A DNA stretch of 64,000 nucleotides from an uncultured Fretibacterium sp. Its GTDB lineage: Bacteria > Synergistota > Synergistia > Synergistales > Aminobacteriaceae. Under the pieces are notes generated by a model. The model did not search any database and was not told the DNA's origin. It saw only the letters and a program-made list of their open reading frames with translations. Positions 60,648 through 64,000 of this stretch are shown here, piece by piece; positions within the stretch are counted from its first letter, which is position 1; every line of letters starts with the position of its first letter. The position numbers and the translations under genes are program-made. Where the stretch lies: the NCBI GenBank assembly GCA_937900285.1, contig CALCEM010000051.1, positions 1 through 64,000 of the forward strand, in the 5' to 3' direction.

Positions 60648-63062
60648 ATGTATATATCATTAGAATTATTAAAAAATTTTATAGACATCAGACCGGATTT
60701 AACGCCCGAAGAAATAGCGGAGAGGTTAACTTTTTCAGGTTCGGAAGTTGAGAATATAAATTATTGCGCCGGCAAAATGTCGGGAGTAATTGTCGCGAGA
60801 GTTCAAGAGCTTGAAGAACATCCGGAAGAACCAAAATTATTAATAGCGAGTTTAAATACCGGTTCTGGTGAACATACCTGCATAACCAGCGCGCATAATA
60901 TTAAAAAGGGCGATTTAGTTTTTTACGCCGGAGCAGGTGCGATTTTACCGAACGGCATCGAAATGGGAATAAAAGATTTTAAAGGCGTTTCAAGTTCCGG
61001 GATGATGTTATCTGCTGAGGAATTAGGTTTAAAGGAAGCTGATGATCCTTCGGGGTTATTAGTTCTGCCTCCTGAAGCTCGTCCTGGTGATGATGCAAAA
61101 TCATTATTTCACATTGGCGATGTAATTTTTGATGTTTCAATTACGCCCAATCGCGGAGATTTGTTAAGCCATTTAGGAATATCGCGAGAGCTTAAAGGTT
61201 TATACCCTGAATCAGTTTTACATATGCCTACATGGTTGAGACAATTCAAACAGGATAACGAATGGACGGAAGATTTTGGAGAAATTTCGCTGCCGGATAA
61301 AGGCTGTTACGCTTATAGATTGGGACTTGTCACGGGCGCAAAAATTAAAAATTCTCCGTTGACCTCACGTATTGATCTCGTACATTTGGGAATGCGTCCA
61401 ATTTCAAACGCCGTTGATGTTACAAATTATGTAATGTTAATGTTAGGCCAGCCGTTGCACGCATTTGATTTAAATACTTTACCTGCTCGTGAAATAACTG
61501 TGAGAAGTGCCAGAGCCGGCGAAATTATGAGAACGCTTGACGGTAAAGACAGAAATTTAACTGAAAATGATATGTTAATAACCAGCGGCGGAGAAGCTAT
61601 AGCATTAGCCGGAGTAATGGGCGGTGAACAAACTGGAATTAACGAGAACACTAATACAATTTTGATCGAGAGCGCAAGTTTTTCTGCTGTAAGAGTTGGG
61701 CATACATCGCGAAGACTTGGAATTAATTCCGAAGCTGCTTTTAGATTTTCGAGGACGGTCGATCCTGCTTTGTCTAATACTGCGTTGATTGCTGCTAGTG
61801 CTTTAATGCGTGACTGGTGCGAAGGTGAAATTAATTACAGGCCGAAATTTGCGGAAAATGAAATAAAAAATATTCAGCCGGTCGAATTAACGCGGAAAAA
61901 ATTAAATGTATATTTGTCGTTTGATGACATGAATGCAGCCTCTAAAATTCTCGATGGCTTCGGAATAAAAAATATTAAGGACGATCACGAAAATAAAATT
62001 TTTATGCCCCCGACTTGGCGGCCGGATATTACGATTGAAGAGGATTTAATTGAGGAGATTGGACGTTATCGCGGTTATAATGAAGCTGAAAATAAATTAC
62101 CCGGCGAACTTCCAAGACGTGCAGATGTCGGAGATGTTATGAAAATTTCCGGTTTCATTCGTAATTTTATGATGGCGAAGGGCTTCACAGAAATTATGAC
62201 GTATAGTTTTTTGCCGGAAGATTTTGCGAAGAAATTAAAATTAAATGACACTGATACACGTTCCGATTTAATAAAAATTGCCAACCCAATAAGCCGCGAT
62301 CATATGGCAATGCGCACGAGTTTAATACCCGGATTATTGAACGCCCTTAAAAATTCGCTCGCTTCAGGCTGGAAAGATCAAATTAAAATTTTTGAACAGG
62401 GCAGAATATTTTTGCGCGAAGGTGAAAATAATCATATTGAGCCGGAACATTTAGCCGGATTAATTTTTAACGGTTTAGATGATAGATCAGCATGGAACGA
62501 TCGCAGCGAAGATTTTTATAATTTAAAATCGGTCGTCGAAAATTTAATTAAATCACGCGGATATACTCCGGAATTTAAAACCGGGCATGAAAATTTTACG
62601 CACGCCGGGCAAACTGCAAATATTTTTATTGACGGCGTTAAAATAGGATTTATTGCGAGATTGAAGCCAGCGCTCGAACAGGAAATAAATATTAACGCAA
62701 ATAAAATTTATATATTTGAAATTGACACGGGATTTTTAATAAATTTGAAGTCACCTGAATTTTTGCCTGTTAGCACTTTCCCTGCTTCAACGCGAGATAT
62801 TTCGATGTTGGTTTCGCGCGATAAGAATTATGCTAAAGTCATCAGCGACATAAAAAATTCAGCTGGTGAAGACGTAAAAATTTTAACTGAAATAAGATTA
62901 TTTGATATTTACGAGGGCAAAGGAGTCCCGGAAAATTTCAGGAGTTTAGCTTTTACGCTGACATATAGATCACGCGACAGGACTTTACGGGATGAAGAAG
63001 TCGAGAATATAAATTTAAAAATTCGTGAAAATCTCAATCATAAAGGTTATATAATACGTTAA
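60648..63062 (+). CDS. pheT: Phenylalanyl-tRNA synthetase beta subunit
   Basis: PheT supplies tRNA binding and editing to PheS. The 804 residues show, in order, an N-terminal core, a tRNA-binding OB domain (about residues 40-150; VIVARVQELEEHP), B3/B4 with the editing site (about 210-390), B5 (about 405-475), the catalytic-like core, and the C-terminal FDX-ACB domain (about 705-800; PASTRDISMLVSRD). It follows pheS by 3 bases. Confidence 0.96.
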   Translation: MYISLELLKNFIDIRPDLTPEEIAERLTFSGSEVENINYCAGKMSGVIVARVQELEEHPEEPKLLIASLNTGSGEHTCITSAHNIKKGDLVFYAGAGAILPNGIEMGIKDFKGVSSSGMMLSAEELGLKEADDPSGLLVLPPEARPGDDAKSLFHIGDVIFDVSITPNRGDLLSHLGISRELKGLYPESVLHMPTWLRQFKQDNEWTEDFGEISLPDKGCYAYRLGLVTGAKIKNSPLTSRIDLVHLGMRPISNAVDVTNYVMLMLGQPLHAFDLNTLPAREITVRSARAGEIMRTLDGKDRNLTENDMLITSGGEAIALAGVMGGEQTGINENTNTILIESASFSAVRVGHTSRRLGINSEAAFRFSRTVDPALSNTALIAASALMRDWCEGEINYRPKFAENEIKNIQPVELTRKKLNVYLSFDDMNAASKILDGFGIKNIKDDHENKIFMPPTWRPDITIEEDLIEEIGRYRGYNEAENKLPGELPRRADVGDVMKISGFIRNFMMAKGFTEIMTYSFLPEDFAKKLKLNDTDTRSDLIKIANPISRDHMAMRTSLIPGLLNALKNSLASGWKDQIKIFEQGRIFLREGENNHIEPEHLAGLIFNGLDDRSAWNDRSEDFYNLKSVVENLIKSRGYTPEFKTGHENFTHAGQTANIFIDGVKIGFIARLKPALEQEININANKIYIFEIDTGFLINLKSPEFLPVSTFPASTRDISMLVSRDKNYAKVISDIKNSAGEDVKILTEIRLFDIYEGKGVPENFRSLAFTLTYRSRDRTLRDEEVENINLKIRENLNHKGYIIR

Positions 63063-63065
63063 AAT

Positions 63066-63106
63066 ATTCCCCTGTATATTATGAAATAAAAAATTATGCG
63101 GGGGAT
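63066..63106 (+). promoter_or_regulatory. Hairpin that includes the ribosome-binding site of the next gene
   Basis: ATTCCCC (63066-63072) can pair with GGGGGAT (63100-63106) with one G-U pair across a 27-base AT-rich loop. The 3' arm contains the GGGGG Shine-Dalgarno for ATG 63112. The stem could hide the ribosome-binding site or act as a weak terminator, since only TTTATT follows. Confidence 0.35.
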
Positions 63107-63111
63107 TTATT

Positions 63112-63333
63112 ATGAATTTATCTCAGATCGAAAATTTTTCGGAAGAACTCTCACGAAAAGTAAATAATTTAATTTCAGAGCGCGATATTTTGAGACGCAG
63201 GCTGTTAAATATAAATGCTCAAGAGGCAGTAAAGGATTTTGAGTATATTACGTCATTTCACAATAATATAAACGAGACGGAAATTTTAACGGAAAATAAT
63301 TTAAAGCTCGAAAAATTACTAGCTTCGATTTAA
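63112..63333 (+). CDS. Small coiled-coil protein of unknown function
   Basis: The 73-residue protein is not recognised. It is highly charged and predicted to be helical, with heptad-like leucines (NLSQIENFSEEL, NNLISERDILRRRLLNINA). It starts at ATG 63112 after the hairpin-borne GGGGG Shine-Dalgarno. It lies between pheT and a ZapA-like gene, so a cell-division or ZapB-like scaffold role is possible by position and shape, but unproven. The next gene follows after 16 bases. Confidence 0.55.
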   Translation: MNLSQIENFSEELSRKVNNLISERDILRRRLLNINAQEAVKDFEYITSFHNNINETEILTENNLKLEKLLASI

Positions 63334-63349
63334 GAACATAAATATAAAA

Positions 63350-63589
63350 ATGAAAACTCCAAGAGATTTTTTTCTTACGATTGGCAAAAAAAATTACAGT
63401 GTTCGCAGTGCATTAGATAATAAAGAAATTGACCGCGTAAAAGATTTAATAGATCAGGCGTGCGGAAATCTTACGGAAACTGATCAGGAAAATTTATTAA
63501 TGCTTACGTGTTTGAGGTTAGCTTATTCGCTGGATCATTTGGGCGGAAAAGTTGAGGATGTAATTAAGCGTATTGATAAATCAAATTAG
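63350..63589 (+). CDS. zapA: Cell-division protein ZapA-like
   Basis: ZapA binds FtsZ and bundles its filaments. The 79-residue protein has a ZapA-like pattern: a beta N-terminal part (FFLTIGKKNYSVRSALDNKE) followed by a long helix (ENLLMLTCLRLAYSLDHLG) and a charged end (VEDVIKRIDKSN). ZapA genes lie directly after pheT in many Firmicutes and relatives, which supports the call. Sequence similarity alone is weak. Confidence 0.7.
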   Translation: MKTPRDFFLTIGKKNYSVRSALDNKEIDRVKDLIDQACGNLTETDQENLLMLTCLRLAYSLDHLGGKVEDVIKRIDKSN

Positions 63590-63630
63590 AATTAAAATTA
63601 TTTATTTTTAAGAGGAGCAAATTAATTTAC

Positions 63631-64000
63631 ATGTCGAATTATGATTATAATGAAGCTCTCGAAGCAGTCGAATATATTAAGAAAAATTTAAATATAAATT
63701 CCGATTCAATTCCTTTAACAGCGATTGTGACCGGTTCAGGTTTGGGAGAATTAGCCGAAATTATAGAGAATCCGAAAATTTTAGACGTTAAAAATATAAA
63801 TAATTGGCCAATCTCTACGGCTCCCGGCCATGCAGGAAAAATTTTTTACGGCAGAATTTCAGGACGAAATATAATTTTATTGCAGGGACGAGTACATTAT
63901 TACGAAGGATATAATTTAAAGGCTGTTACATTTCCTGTCAGAGTTTTGGCGATGCTTGGAGTGCGTGAATATTTAGCGGTAAATGCTTCCGGTGCGATCA
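63631..64000 (+). CDS. Purine nucleoside phosphorylase, 3' end outside the window
   Basis: The frame from ATG 63631 stays open to the right edge; 123 residues are visible. AIVTGSGLGELAEII, GHAGKIFYGRISGRNIILLQ, GRVHYYEGYNLKAV and VNASGAI match the PNP/MTAP family (trimeric, class I/II, PunA type). These enzymes split purine nucleosides with phosphate for salvage. An AAGAGGAGC Shine-Dalgarno lies 11 bases upstream. The C-terminal half, including the base-recognition residues, is beyond the window, so PNP versus MTAP cannot be decided. Confidence 0.88.
   Translation, partial: MSNYDYNEALEAVEYIKKNLNINSDSIPLTAIVTGSGLGELAEIIENPKILDVKNINNWPISTAPGHAGKIFYGRISGRNIILLQGRVHYYEGYNLKAVTFPVRVLAMLGVREYLAVNASGAI

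Overview
The window is a dense, strongly AT-rich bacterial chromosome segment of about 68 protein-coding genes with few gaps. No rRNA, tRNA or CRISPR array was found. The gene mix suggests a diderm anaerobe, most likely from the Synergistota; this is inference from gene content and order, not a computed placement. Diderm traits are a secretin, GspJ/K/L/M/N-like genes and an O-antigen-ligase-type membrane protein. Anaerobic or Firmicute-like traits are a flavodiiron protein, a FapR-plsX-fabK-fabD-fabG-acpP-fabF-rnc lipid cluster, fliW-csrA and an Asp23 protein. TTG starts are frequent (recA, rimO, cysS, iscR, iscS, infC).

Layout. 1-4.3 kb: a glycosyltransferase cut by the left edge, fprA, speE and a Tim44-like membrane protein. 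4.3-11.2 kb (minus): a flavin reductase with a decayed partial copy, then recA, cinA/pncC, pgpA, rimO, an Mrr-like protein that has lost its catalytic residues, and cysS. 11.3-21.5 kb (plus): an exported TPR protein, an M13 peptidase, an L,D-transpeptidase-like protein, iscR-iscS-iscU, a repeat-bearing glycosyltransferase, a DUF1232 protein, an LRAT-like protein and a WYL regulator. 21.5-34.1 kb (minus): a PIN/antitoxin pair, a metal P-type ATPase, an orphan binding protein, the fatty-acid cluster, mnmA and an aminotransferase. 34.2-48.9 kb (minus): fifteen closely packed genes running secretin, efp, asp23, a small membrane protein, nusB, thioesterase, trkA, trkH, an SpeE-like membrane protein, an O-antigen ligase/oligosaccharyltransferase, and pilin/secretion genes gspJ to gspN. 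48.9-50.4 kb: a MITE-like element and a frameshifted glycosyltransferase. 50.5-64 kb (plus): fliW-csrA, purE-M-N/O-H-D, a DUF262/HNH gene, infC-rpmI-rplT-pheS-pheT, a coiled-coil protein, zapA and a purine nucleoside phosphorylase cut by the right edge.

The strongest unusual signal is a set of glycosyltransferase genes with simple repeats at their 5' ends. One carries seven TCATC units just after its ATG, with the frame open. A second carries three AGAGC units just after its ATG and is out of frame, so its catalytic N-terminus cannot be made unless the repeat changes length; two or five units would restore the frame. A third begins at the window edge beside a run of C. This fits phase-variable surface glycosylation by slipped-strand mispairing. 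A possible acceptor route is the oligosaccharyltransferase-like gene inside the pilin operon. The second notable arrangement is in purine synthesis: bifunctional PurH is replaced by a stand-alone AICAR transformylase plus an IMP cyclohydrolase (PurO-like) domain fused to the C-terminus of PurN.
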